From Streptomyces cyaneogriseus subsp. noncyanogenus (GTDB lineage: Bacteria > Actinomycetota > Actinomycetes > Streptomycetales > Streptomycetaceae), in assembly GCF_000931445.1 (NCBI RefSeq), contig NZ_CP010849.1:248001-312000 (forward strand): a stretch of 64,000 nucleotides of DNA, read 5' to 3'. The position numbers were made by a program, and so were the translations under genes. Position 1 is the stretch's first letter, and each line of letters begins with the position of its first letter. Under the pieces are notes generated by a model. The model made no database searches. It had not been told where the DNA came from and saw nothing but the letters and a program-made list of their open reading frames with translations. Below, in pieces: positions 8,638 through 16,619 of this stretch.

Positions 8638-8728
8638 GAAGCGCACGGAGGGCGTGCGGGAGCCCCTGTCGGAGCGGCCTCCTGGCCGGTCGCACCGTCC
8701 GGCTCGCGCACGTCCCGTGACCACCGGG

Positions 8729-8753
8729 GGCGCCGGCCGGCAGGGCCGGCGCC
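8729..8753. terminator. Bidirectional hairpin terminator between lipoprotein and racemase genes
   Basis: GGCGCCGGCC (8729-8738) pairs perfectly with GGCCGGCGCC (8744-8753) over a 5-nt loop. It lies between two convergent genes. There is no long T-tract, which is usual in Streptomyces. Confidence 0.7.
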
Positions 8754-8774
8754 TCGTCGGTGTGTGGCCTGCCG

Positions 8775-9500
8775 TCAACTGGCGCGCGGAGGCCAGTTGA
8801 GGATCCGCTTCGGCCTCGGCGACGCGTAGGTGCGCACCTTGGACGTGGTCAGTCCGAGGCGGACGAGGGACTCGGCGATGGTGACGGCGGCGGTCACCCC
8901 GTCGACGACGGGGACGCCGGTCCGCTCGACCACGCGTTCGGCGAGGCCCGACATGCCGCCGCAGCCCAGGCAGATGACTTCGGCCCGGTCCTCCTCGACC
9001 GCCCGGGCGGCCTGTTCGGCGATGGCGTCCACGGCGGCCCGCGCGTCCCGTTCCAGTTCCAGGACGGGCAGTCCGCTGGCGCGGACGGAGGCGCAGCGGG
9101 CACCGAGTCCGGCCGCCTGCAAGCGCTCCTCGATCAACGGGACCGTGCGGTCCAGGGTGGTGACGACGGAGTAGGTGCGGCCGAGGAACTGGGCGGTGCT
9201 CGCGGCCGCCTCGGTGATGTCGACGACCGGAACGTCGAGCAGCTCCTGCAACCCTTCCCGGCCGTGTTCGCCGTACCCCGCCTGGATGACGGCGTCGAAC
9301 GGGTCCGGGTGGGTGCGGACGGCCTCCATCACGGCGACGGCGGCGAGGTAGCTCTCGTAGTTGCCCTCGACGGACTCCGCGCCGAAGGGCGGGGTCAGGG
9401 GAACGATCTCGGTTCCCGGTGACGCGGCACCGGCCGCCTGCTCGCCGATCGAATCGGTCATGGACTGCGTGGTGTTGACGTTGACGACGAGGATGCGCAT
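8775..9500 (-). CDS. Asp/Glu/hydantoin racemase-family protein
   Basis: Cofactor-independent racemase-fold enzyme of 241 residues, expected to act on hydantoins or allantoin-type compounds given its neighbours. It starts MRILVVNVNTTQSMTD, a nucleotide-like loop typical of the family. The second catalytic region is intact: VICLGCGGMSGLAERV (about residues 185-200). The first catalytic region reads AVIQAGYGEHGREGL, whereas two-cysteine racemases have a Cys in an ACFGDPG-like motif here; that position is Gly. So one of the two usual acid/base cysteines is missing. I recall this YGEHG variant as recurrent in actinobacterial relatives, which points to a subfamily rather than a mutation. It follows the NCS1 symporter with a 24-bp gap, so they form an operon. 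Confidence 0.82.
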   Translation of the reverse strand: MRILVVNVNTTQSMTDSIGEQAAGAASPGTEIVPLTPPFGAESVEGNYESYLAAVAVMEAVRTHPDPFDAVIQAGYGEHGREGLQELLDVPVVDITEAAASTAQFLGRTYSVVTTLDRTVPLIEERLQAAGLGARCASVRASGLPVLELERDARAAVDAIAEQAARAVEEDRAEVICLGCGGMSGLAERVVERTGVPVVDGVTAAVTIAESLVRLGLTTSKVRTYASPRPKRILNWPPRAS

Positions 9501-9524
9501 CGATCTGCTTTCTGCTGGGTCGGG

Positions 9525-11006
9525 TCATTCCGCGGCGACGGCGATGGCCTCGCCGTCCACGTCCCGCATCGGGGCGGTGCGGTCGGCGATGACCGTGTAC
9601 AGCGCGGCTGCCAGGAGGGCGCCGATGAACCAGGAGAATCCGGCCGCGGCGTGGAAGGCGGGCACGAGAGCGACGACGACGGCGATCGCCGCGCTGGGCA
9701 CGAAGGCGGCGACGGCCCGCGGGTTGTAGCCGCGGCGGTAGTGGTACTCGCCCCGCGCGTGGTCCGTGTAGAGGTCGAGGACGTTCACACGGGACTTCCG
9801 CAGCAGCCAGTAGTCCGCCATGATCACGCCGAAGAGGGGTCCGAGCAGGGCGCCGAGCCCGCCGAGGAAGTAGTTGACCACGACCGGGCTGTTGTAGAGG
9901 TTCCAGGGCGTGATGACGAGACCGAGGACCGCGCTCACCAGGCCGGCACGGCGGAAGTCGAGGCGGCGCGGGAAGAGATCGACCAGGGCGTAGATGGGCG
10001 CCACGAAGTTGGCCAGCAGGTTCACGGCCACCGTCAGGGCGATGAGCGCGAGTGAGGCCGTGGCCAGCAGCGCCATGTTCGGGATGGTCCGGACGATGTC
10101 CGTGGGGCTGGTGATGATCTGGCCGTCGAGCTTGAACTGGGCCCCGCTGAGGACCGCCACGATGACGGCGAAGAAGAGCATGTTGACCGGGATGCCGATC
10201 ACGTTGCCGCGGACGATGGAGGCGCGGCTCCTGGCGGAGCGGGTGAAGTCGCAGAAGTTCAGCACGAAAGTCCCGTAGATCACGACCCACAGGGCGGCGG
10301 CTTGCAGGATCTGGAGCCACATCTCGCCGCCGGTGAACGGGTCGTCGACGGACAGGGAGATCGAGCCGTCCGCGCGGTAGAACATCCAGGCCGCGAGGGC
10401 GCACATGGTGATCAGGGTGGTGGGTGCGGCGAAGGCCATGTACCGCCGGATCATCTGCATGCCGTAGCTGACGATGAGGACTTGCAGGCCCCACAGGGTC
10501 ATGAAGGTGATCCAGCCGAGCGTCGACTGGCCGAGCAGGGAGTTGGTGTCCAGACGGTTCAGCCCCGGGAACATCGCCACGAGGAGGGCGCTCAGCACGG
10601 AGGCGGCCAGGTAGGTCTGGATACCGAACCAGGCGATGGCCACGATGCCCCGGACACCGGCCGGCACCTTCGCCCCGTTGACGCCGAACGCGATCCGGCT
10701 CATCACGGGGAAGGGCACCCCCGTTTTGTATCCCATGAAGCCGGACAGGGTCAGCAGGAGGAACAGCAGGAGGGAGGCGAGCGCGAAGGCGGCCAGGATG
10801 CCCCATACGTTCAGCCCCAGCGCGAAGAGGCCGATGGCGAACGCGTAGTTTCCGAGGCTGTGTACGTCGTTGGCCCACAGCGTGAAGACGTTGTAGGCGC
10901 CCCAGCGGCGCCCTTCCTTCTTCGTCGGGGCGAGGTCGTACGTGTAGAGACCAGAACTGGAGGTGGTGCTGCTTTCCACGGACGACCGGTCATCCACGGC
11001 AGTCAT
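9525..11006 (-). CDS. NCS1-family nucleobase/hydantoin:cation symporter
   Basis: Membrane transporter of 493 residues that takes up a nucleobase, allantoin or hydantoin with a cation (Mhp1/PucI type). The N-terminal hallmark is present: YDLAPTKKEGRRWGAYNVF, then TLWANDVHSLGNYAFAIGL, which carries the family asparagine-tryptophan positions of helix 1. About 12 hydrophobic helices follow, including VPAGVRGIVAIAWFGIQTYL and DYWLLRKSRVNVLDLY near the C-terminus, the latter a conserved NCS1 feature. It is the first gene of the operon with the racemase. Upstream lie a perfect 14-bp palindrome and a direct repeat, so transcription is likely regulated. Confidence 0.9.
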   Translation of the reverse strand: MTAVDDRSSVESSTTSSSGLYTYDLAPTKKEGRRWGAYNVFTLWANDVHSLGNYAFAIGLFALGLNVWGILAAFALASLLLFLLLTLSGFMGYKTGVPFPVMSRIAFGVNGAKVPAGVRGIVAIAWFGIQTYLAASVLSALLVAMFPGLNRLDTNSLLGQSTLGWITFMTLWGLQVLIVSYGMQMIRRYMAFAAPTTLITMCALAAWMFYRADGSISLSVDDPFTGGEMWLQILQAAALWVVIYGTFVLNFCDFTRSARSRASIVRGNVIGIPVNMLFFAVIVAVLSGAQFKLDGQIITSPTDIVRTIPNMALLATASLALIALTVAVNLLANFVAPIYALVDLFPRRLDFRRAGLVSAVLGLVITPWNLYNSPVVVNYFLGGLGALLGPLFGVIMADYWLLRKSRVNVLDLYTDHARGEYHYRRGYNPRAVAAFVPSAAIAVVVALVPAFHAAAGFSWFIGALLAAALYTVIADRTAPMRDVDGEAIAVAAE

Positions 11007-11054
11007 GAGGGCTCCGGGAGGGGGAGGCGGGAACTTCAGAGATTTCCACAGAAT

Positions 11055-11068
11055 GGAAGTTAACTTCC
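11055..11068. promoter_or_regulatory. Perfect 14-bp palindrome upstream of the NCS1 symporter
   Basis: GGAAGTTAACTTCC reads the same on both strands and lies 48 bp upstream of the symporter start codon, in an unusually AT-rich patch (11040-11105). The position fits an operator at or just downstream of the promoter. The protein that binds it is unknown; the nearby GntR/FCD regulator is a candidate, but the sequence differs from the GTATAC sites also present at this locus. Confidence 0.6.
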
Positions 11069-11141
11069 GCTGAAGAGAACGTAGTTTTCGCCAACAACAC
11101 CGTCAAGAGGTGTGTCGAGAAGAGTTGGTGAAGCCATCCAA

Positions 11142-11199
11142 AGGAGCCCTTGACCTGCAAGAATGGCATAGCGGAGCCCTTGAGGCACCGCAATGGCAC
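11142..11199. repeat. 30-bp direct repeat in the symporter upstream region
   Basis: Two units with a 30-bp period: GGAGCCCTTGA, then 8 variable bases, then AATGGCA, first from 11142 and again from 11172. The conserved blocks stay in register while the 8-bp middle differs. Such spacing is typical of paired activator sites or duplicated promoter parts. The TTGACC in unit 1 resembles a -35 hexamer. Confidence 0.7.
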
Positions 11200-11523
11200 C
11201 GGGTGGCGCGCATGGTCGGGAAGGGGATACGAGCAGCCCGATGCCAGGCAAGGAAAGGACGTCCCACCCGTGACCTCGGGAGCATCACTCCGAACGACGG
11301 CGGGAAAACGCACGCCGCGGGCGATCCGAACAATCGAGCAGCGTCAGCGGATTGCCGCCGGGCCTCCGGAGAACAAGGAGAATTTCTCCGAATGCTGTGG
11401 CGCCGGCTTTCGGTTCGAAAGGTGCCCTGACCGGCCGGCGCCACAGCGCCGACGCCGACCGCGGCGGCAAGAGGTCTGGCGATGGGGTGGATATGCGGGT
11501 TCGACTGCGCCCTTGGCCGGGAT

Positions 11524-11533
11524 GGTATACCAA
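11524..11533. promoter_or_regulatory. Candidate GntR/FCD operator TGGTATACCA
   Basis: A perfect 10-bp palindrome whose core GTATACCAA recurs at 13166-13174, just ahead of the truncated amidohydrolase. Many FCD-type GntR regulators bind short palindromes of the form TGnTATACnA. The gntR gene lies between the two sites. Binding is inferred. Confidence 0.5.
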
Positions 11534-11677
11534 GCAGCCGATGAGGTGAAGAGTGCCGACGATGGCCGGTCGGCGGCGCAAGGACCGCGCCGCTGTGCGC
11601 GGTCGCTCGCTTCACGGGCTCTCGGCCCGGCCCGGCTCCGGCAGTCGGTGGGTCGCGGAGGGGCGTCCGCCGCGGCG

Positions 11678-12328
11678 CTACGCCCTGCTCTGCTGCCGGT
11701 GCCTCATGACCGCACTGCGGCTGGTCGCCAGGTGCTGCCGCACCAGCGCTTCGACACCGTCCACGTCGCGTTCCGCGATGGCCTGGTAGAGGGCTTCGTG
11801 CTCGAGCGCGATGCCCAGCAGATCGTCGTGCTGGCCGAGGAGCCACCGCATCCGGCTGCGCAGCACCCGTTCCAGTTCGCTCAGGAGTTCGTTCGCCGCC
11901 AGGGAGGTGACCGTCTGGTGGAAGTCGGCCGCCGCGCGGCGGGCCCCCACCGCGTCTCCGGCGCGGGCCGCGGCCAGCTCCGCGTCCAGGTCGGCGCGGA
12001 GCTTCTCCAGACCGGCGCGTGTGTGCCGTTGTGCGGCGAGACGGAAGGACAGGGTCTCCAGAGCCGACCGGACTTCGTCGAGATCCGCGACGTCGGTGGG
12101 GGTGAACTCCCGGACCACCGCCCAGGTGCGCGGCCGGGGAGTCACCAGCCCTTCGGCCACCAGCGTCTTGAGGGCGTCGCGGACGGGAAGCCGGCTCACC
12201 CCCAGGTGCTCGGCGAGCTCTCGCTCGACCAGCCGGCTGCCCGGCCGGCGCACTCCGTCGAGAATCTCGTCGCGCAACTGGCGCGTCACCCGCTCCGACT
12301 CGGGGGTGAACTCCCCAGACGCAGTCAT
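11678..12328 (-). CDS. GntR-family (FCD subgroup) transcriptional regulator
   Basis: Regulator of 216 residues. The N-terminal winged helix spans about residues 10-75 (VTRQLRDEILDGVRRPGSRL, ERELAEHLGVSRLPVRDALK, then the wing LVTPRPRTWAVVREF). The C-terminal FCD helical domain begins with DLDEVRSALETLSFRLAAQR (metal/ligand residues D-x4-R) and includes [14 protein letters not shown] and HEALYQAIAERDVDGVEALV, which supply the usual metal-binding histidines. I chose the ATG at 12326-12328 over one 48 bp upstream because AAGGA lies 4-5 nt before it. It sits in a hydantoin-type catabolic locus and probably senses a pathway metabolite. Confidence 0.88.
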   Translation of the reverse strand: MTASGEFTPESERVTRQLRDEILDGVRRPGSRLVERELAEHLGVSRLPVRDALKTLVAEGLVTPRPRTWAVVREFTPTDVADLDEVRSALETLSFRLAAQRHTRAGLEKLRADLDAELAAARAGDAVGARRAAADFHQTVTSLAANELLSELERVLRSRMRWLLGQHDDLLGIALEHEALYQAIAERDVDGVEALVRQHLATSRSAVMRHRQQSRA

Positions 12329-12506
12329 CGTCGTCCTTCTCTCGTCCAGACCCGCAGCACGTTCGGAGCGCGGCACCGTTGCGCTGCGGAAGTCCCCAGC
12401 ACAGCGACCTTAGCGAACGCCTCCTGGCACCGGCCGACGACGGGAGGACACCCGCTTCGGCCGGACGCGCGCGACTCCGGCGCCCCGCCCGGCGGGACGG
12501 CACCGC

Positions 12507-13160
12507 TCAGCCGAGACGGCCCGCGCGGACCACGTGCAGAGGACGGGTCAGGAGCGAGAGGTCCGCCAACGGGTCGCCGGACACCACCACGGCGTCTCCG
12601 GCGTATCCGGGCGCCAGGCGGCCGACGGTGCCGGAGAGGCCCAGCAGGCGGGCGGCGCCGGTGGTGGCGGTGCGCAGGGCGTCCAGGGCCGGCAGCCCGA
12701 CCGCGCGCATCAGCTCCACTTCACGGCCGATGGGGGTGATCTCACCCCCGGAGGAGTCGGTGCCCGCGGCGAGCGGCACCCCCAGTTCATGAGCCGCCCG
12801 CACCGCCTGCCGCAGGACGGGCAGGTAGGCACGGCCCCGCTCGGCGAGGACCGGGCCGGCGGACTCCGCCAGCCCCGCGATGGCCGCCAGGGTGGGCGTG
12901 AAGTACGTCTTCCGGCGCCGCATCTCGCGCAGGGTGCGCTCCTCCACGAAGACGCCGTGCTCCAGGGAGCGGATACCGGCCCGGACGGCGTCGTGGCACC
13001 CCTTCTCGCTGTAGCTGTGGCACAGCACGCCCTTGCCGCCGCGTCGGGCCGCGGCCACCACTTCGGCGAGCTGCTCGCAGGAGTACACCTGTGCCAGCGG
13101 GTCCTGGTCGGGCAGCCCGGCGTGTTCGTTGACCCACGGCGGGACAGCGAGGGTTCGCAT
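12507..13160 (-). pseudogene. Amidohydrolase, N-terminally truncated (Amidohydro_1 family)
   Basis: A 217-residue C-terminal half of a metal-dependent amidohydrolase; intact relatives are about 400 residues. Visible landmarks are metal-ligand histidine HSYSEKG (about residue 47), GIRSLEHGVFVEE (next ligand histidine), FTPTLAAIAGL, GTDSSGGEITPIGREVELM with the catalytic aspartate, and the C-terminal beta segment GRLAPGYAGDAVVVSGDPLA. The N-terminal beta domain and the HxH metal motif are absent. The reading frame starts at ATG 13158-13160 directly after a GTATAC dyad and without a ribosome-binding site. Either it is a decayed ring-opening enzyme of the hydantoin pathway or, less likely, a leaderless short form. 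In either case it should lack normal hydrolase activity. Confidence 0.75.
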
Positions 13161-13162
13161 TT

Positions 13163-13174
13163 TTGTATACCAAA
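13163..13174. promoter_or_regulatory. GTATAC dyad ahead of the truncated amidohydrolase
   Basis: TTGTATACCAAA is a near-perfect palindrome sharing the 9-mer GTATACCAA with the site at 11524. Read on the minus strand, it ends three bases before the ATG of the truncated gene, so it could be a GntR operator, a -10 element (TATACA), or both. Confidence 0.5.
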
Positions 13175-13549
13175 GTAAGCGGTTTTCGTAAGAGCCGTCT
13201 GTGGCCCGCTCCTAGGAACCGATACGCGGTCGTGGCAGGGTGTTCACCCGCTGCACGGGATCCCGGGCGGTCGAGGTTCGGCGGACGACGATCGGTGGCA
13301 TCGCCTGCCGCAACCGCTGACGGTATGCCATCGTGATGAGGCACGGCGGGGTGTTCCCGCTCCGGGCGGGCGGCATCGGGTCGTCCGATCGGATGACGGG
13401 CCCGTCAGCCGTCCGGGAGGCGGGGACCAGCCTGCTCGCCGACGCGTCCGCGGGGTGTGGGGGCGGAGGCTGGAGGCACAGCGCACGGAGCGCTGCGCCT
13501 GCGACGCGAGACACGCGGCAGACGCGAGACAACAGGGAGTTGCCCGCCC
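13175..13549. other. Intergenic region before the HbpS-like gene
   Basis: On the minus strand a 39-codon open frame (13212-13331, MAYRQRLRQAMPPIV...) lies where the missing N-terminal half of the amidohydrolase would be, but I cannot match it to that family. The plus side presumably holds the promoter for the gene at 13550. I see no hairpin or repeat of note. Confidence 0.4.
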
Positions 13550-14119
13550 ATGCAGCACAAGGCCAGGAAGTTCTCCACCCGCGCCAAGGCCGTCACCTCC
13601 GCCGCGGCCGTCGCGGCGGTCGGCGCCGGCGTCTTCGGCGCGGTCTCCGCCTCCGCCGACACCCAGTCCGCCCCGGCCGTGGCCCCGGTCGCGCTCAAGG
13701 CCAAGACGACAACCACCAGCAACCACCTCACCGTGGACGCCGCCACCGATGCCGCCCGGGCCGCGCTGGAGGCCGCCGAGCGGGAGGGGCAGCGGGTGAC
13801 GGTCGCGGTGGTGGACCGCAACGGCAACACCGTCGTGACCCTGCGCGGCGACGGCGCCGGCCCGCAGTCGTACGAAAGCGCGATCAGGAAGGCGTACACC
13901 TCCGTCTCCTGGAACGCGCCCACGTCGGAGCTGGCCGAGCGGCTGAAGAACGCCCCGAATCTCAAGGACATCCCGAACACGCTGTTCCTCGCGGGCGGCA
14001 CCCCGGTGGTGTACGGCAAGGCGCCCATCGCGGGCATCGGCGTCGCGGGTGCCCCCTCCGGCGACCTGGACGAGAAGTACGCCCGGGCCGGGGTGGCGGC
14101 CCTCGCCGACGGCCGCTGA
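13550..14119 (+). CDS. Secreted HbpS/GlcG-family (DUF336) haem-binding-like protein
   Basis: Exported protein of 189 residues. Residues 1-36 form a signal peptide (twin basic n-region KARKFSTRAK, cleavage after ASA). The mature part is a single GlcG/HbpS-like domain: LTVDAATDAARAALEAAERE, VTVAVVDRNGNTVVTLRGDG, ESAIRKAYTSVSWN, then GGTPVVYGKAPIAGIGVAGA near the C-terminus. In Streptomyces reticuli, HbpS binds haem extracellularly and modulates the SenS/SenR redox sensor. Whether this copy binds haem cannot be seen, and no sensor kinase gene is next to it. An AGGGAG ribosome-binding site sits 11 nt before the ATG. The lipoprotein gene downstream may be co-transcribed. Confidence 0.85.
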   Translation: MQHKARKFSTRAKAVTSAAAVAAVGAGVFGAVSASADTQSAPAVAPVALKAKTTTTSNHLTVDAATDAARAALEAAEREGQRVTVAVVDRNGNTVVTLRGDGAGPQSYESAIRKAYTSVSWNAPTSELAERLKNAPNLKDIPNTLFLAGGTPVVYGKAPIAGIGVAGAPSGDLDEKYARAGVAALADGR

Positions 14120-14253
14120 CGCCGCCGCGTCAAGCACGAGGCCGACCGCCGCCGCTCGCCCGGGCGGCGGCACGGGCACCGGCGGGCCGGTCGGACGGGC
14201 CGTACACCAGGGACGAGCGTGCACACGGCGCGCGGGAAGGCGAAGGCCGAACG

Positions 14254-15426
14254 ATGACGAGCAGTTCGCGTTCCACGGCGGGGATCCTGACAGCGCTGGC
14301 CACCGTGCTGGCCGCCCTGGCCGGCTGCGCGCCCGGCGACGACACCCCGGGCGCGCCCTCCTCCGCCTCGCCCACACCGCCGGGCGCGCCGTCCCGCGTG
14401 GGCACGGACGCCGCGGGGCGGTCCGCGGGAGCGGGGCCCACGCCGGAAGGGGCCCTGGTGGTCACGGACTTCGACGCCGACACGGTCACCTTCGTCGACC
14501 CTTCCCGGCGCGGTGACGCCGCCGGTCTCGGTTCGGTGCAGGTCGGCACCGCGCCGTACGGGATCGCGGTGGGCGGCGACGGCACGGCCTGGGTGGCGAC
14601 GGCCGAGGGCGTCGCCGTCGTCGACACCCGTGCCCGCGAGCGCACCGCGCTGATCCCCTACGCGACGGACACGGGCCCGGTGGCGACCGGCGAGTACCGG
14701 GGCGGCGGTATGGGCATCGCGCTCTCCCCGGACGGCGACCGGGTCTATGTCGGGGTGAACGTCCCCGGCGGCCGGGGCGTACTGGAGATCATCGACGCCG
14801 GGGAACGGAAGGTGACCGGCACGGTGCCGGTCGGTCGCCGCCCCTTCGACATCGACGTCTCCGGCGACGGCCGCCACGTCTACGCCACCGGCCACGACTC
14901 CTTCGACGTCACCGTCGTCGACACCGCCGACCGGACGGCCCGCCGCATCGACGTGGCCCCGTACGGCACCGAGGGCGGCCTCGGTTCCTGGCTCAAGCCG
15001 CACTACACCGCCGTACGGCCCTCCGACGGCGCGCTGCTGCTCCCGTTCGAGGGCGAACGCCTGGCGGTGGTCGACCCCGACTCCGGCCGGGTCCGCGTCG
15101 AACACATGACCGCCGACACCCACCAGCACGGGGTGACGATCGGCCGGGACGGCACGCTGTACGTGGTCGGCACCGGGCCGATCGACCCGGCCGAGGACGA
15201 CGGCCCGTCCCTCACCGTCCGCGCCCCCGGCGGGCGGGAGCGGATCATCCCGCTCCAGGGGCCCCACGAGTCCGTCGTCCTGTCGTCCGACGGACGGACC
15301 GCCTACGTCTCGGGCGGCTTCACCCGCGACGGCCACTGGGACGGCCTCAGCGTCGTCGACCTGGACACCGAGGAGGTGACGCGGCTGTCCGTGGGCGACC
15401 GCCCGCTGGGCATGGCCCTGCTGTGA
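14254..15426 (+). CDS. YncE-like beta-propeller lipoprotein
   Basis: Lipid-anchored extracytoplasmic protein of 390 residues. The signal peptide ends in LAALAGC (lipobox, Cys about residue 25) and is followed by a low-complexity Pro/Ser/Ala linker of about 40 residues. The rest is made of repeated blades with the pattern of YVTN/YncE propellers: GTAPYGIAVGGDGTAWVATA, MGIALSPDGDRVYVGVNVPG, RRPFDIDVSGDGRHVYATGH, HGVTIGRDGTLYVVGTG and ESVVLSSDGRTAYVSGG, about seven in all. Such proteins serve as binding scaffolds; no enzyme motif is visible. It lies 134 bp after the HbpS-like gene in the same direction, so both may act at the cell surface. Confidence 0.82.
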   Translation: MTSSSRSTAGILTALATVLAALAGCAPGDDTPGAPSSASPTPPGAPSRVGTDAAGRSAGAGPTPEGALVVTDFDADTVTFVDPSRRGDAAGLGSVQVGTAPYGIAVGGDGTAWVATAEGVAVVDTRARERTALIPYATDTGPVATGEYRGGGMGIALSPDGDRVYVGVNVPGGRGVLEIIDAGERKVTGTVPVGRRPFDIDVSGDGRHVYATGHDSFDVTVVDTADRTARRIDVAPYGTEGGLGSWLKPHYTAVRPSDGALLLPFEGERLAVVDPDSGRVRVEHMTADTHQHGVTIGRDGTLYVVGTGPIDPAEDDGPSLTVRAPGGRERIIPLQGPHESVVLSSDGRTAYVSGGFTRDGHWDGLSVVDLDTEEVTRLSVGDRPLGMALL

Positions 15427-15746
15427 CCCCCGCCGGGGAAAACCGGAAGCCGGGCCGCCGCGGATGTGGCAGGGGGACGGCCATGGACAGCGGCGACGGG
15501 ACGGAGATCCGGGTCGGTCCCCTGACCGGACTACTTCTGGGAGCCGGTACCGCGCACGACGGCGCTGACCCGTTCCCCGGCCCCCGCCTTCCGCCCTCCG
15601 CCGCAGCCGCGGGCCCGCGCGGCAGAAGCGTGACGGTCGGGTGCGGCAGGCGGACGCGGGTCCGGGTGCGAGCGGCGCGCGGCGCCGGGGCGGGCCGGGG
15701 CAGGCGTCGCCCGATGCCGCCGGTGCCCGTGGCGTCGTGCTCGCGG
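15427..15746. other. Intergenic region, convergent genes
   Basis: About 320 bp of very GC-rich sequence between the beta-propeller gene and the SDR gene, which converge here. No protein-like frame and no perfect long hairpin were found. Confidence 0.4.
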
Positions 15747-16532
15747 TCAGAAGTGCGTTCCGCCGTCGATGCGGATTTCGGTGCCGGTGATGAACTCGCC
15801 ATCCCGTGAAGCCAGCATCGCCACCACACCGGCCACGGCCTCCGGGCCGGCGAACCCGTCCCCGAGCGCCGGGGACAGCTTGGCGAACAGGCTCCAGTCG
15901 GTGTCCTCGGGCAGGCCGGGACCCTGGCTCTGCCTGCTCTGACCCGAGCCGTCCGTCGTGCCGGAGGAGATCGACCCGGGCTGCACGGCGGTGAAACGGA
16001 TGCCCTGCTTGCTGTACTCGGCCGCCAGCGCGTGCGTCATGGACTGGATGCCGCCGTTGCTCGCCGCGTAGGCCGCCATGTACGGGTGGGCGAACATCGC
16101 CGAGGTCGAGCTGAAGTTGACGACGGCGGGGGCGGTCCCGTGCAGGAGCGCCGGTATCGCCTCGCGGATCATCAGGAACGTTCCGGTCAGGTTGACCGAG
16201 ATCACCTGGGTGAAGTCGGCGAGGGACGTCTCGTGGGTGTGCGAGGAGCGCAGGATGCCGGCCGCGTTGACCAGGACGTCCAGACCACCGAGGGCATCGA
16301 GGGCGGAGGCGACGGCCCGGCGCACCGAGGTCTCGTCGGCGATGTTCACGACGACCGTGCTCAGCCGCTCGGCGTCGGCACCCGCGCGGGCGGCGGTGTC
16401 CTTCAGCCCCGCCTCGCTGACGTCGGCGGCGACCACGCGGGCGCCCTCCGCCAGCATGCGCAGCACGGTGGCCTGGCCGATACCCGAGCCGCCGCCGGTG
16501 ATCAGCGCGCGGCGGCCTTCGTAGCGGTTCAT
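15747..16532 (-). CDS. SDR-family oxidoreductase with YxxxN in place of YxxxK
   Basis: Short-chain dehydrogenase/reductase of 261 residues, Rossmann fold. The cofactor motif TGGGSGIG (residues about 11-18) is intact, as are NAAG (about 91-94, in VLVNAAGILRSS) and the catalytic serine in NFSSTSAM (about 140). The active-site tyrosine lies in YAASNGGI: the lysine four residues after Tyr, which normally lowers its pKa and binds the nicotinamide ribose, is Asn (AAC codon). The later PGSISSGTTD segment matches the usual PG motif. Activity may be altered, or this may be a known variant subgroup. The gene is divergent from a TetR gene that probably represses it. Confidence 0.88.
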   Translation of the reverse strand: MNRYEGRRALITGGGSGIGQATVLRMLAEGARVVAADVSEAGLKDTAARAGADAERLSTVVVNIADETSVRRAVASALDALGGLDVLVNAAGILRSSHTHETSLADFTQVISVNLTGTFLMIREAIPALLHGTAPAVVNFSSTSAMFAHPYMAAYAASNGGIQSMTHALAAEYSKQGIRFTAVQPGSISSGTTDGSGQSRQSQGPGLPEDTDWSLFAKLSPALGDGFAGPEAVAGVVAMLASRDGEFITGTEIRIDGGTHF

Positions 16533-16619
16533 GTCGTCTCCCTGGTGGTGCGTGATCGGCCCGGCCGTGACAGCGGGCGCGGCGACCGGTGGGTCGCTCG
16601 GCCTTCACGTTACGCCTGG

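Larger units (their letters stand above)
11007..11677. other. 671-bp non-coding region between GntR and symporter genes
   Basis: No convincing coding sequence. The region is less GC-rich than its surroundings. It holds the 14-bp palindrome (11055-11068), the 30-bp direct repeat (11142-11199), and a near-perfect GTATAC dyad (TGGTATACCA, 11524-11533) shared with the truncated amidohydrolase promoter. It probably carries the symporter promoter plus a long leader or more than one promoter. Confidence 0.6.

Noticed and set aside
6550..10878. A very long uninterrupted minus-strand frame of over 1400 codons.
   Set aside because: It runs antisense or out of frame across the P450, lipoprotein, racemase and symporter genes and has the Arg/Gly/Pro-rich composition of a shadow frame in GC-rich DNA.
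15423..15809. A plus-strand frame overlapping the end of the beta-propeller gene and the SDR gene.
   Set aside because: It is antisense to the SDR C-terminus and rich in Arg/Gly, with no ribosome-binding site that would favour it.
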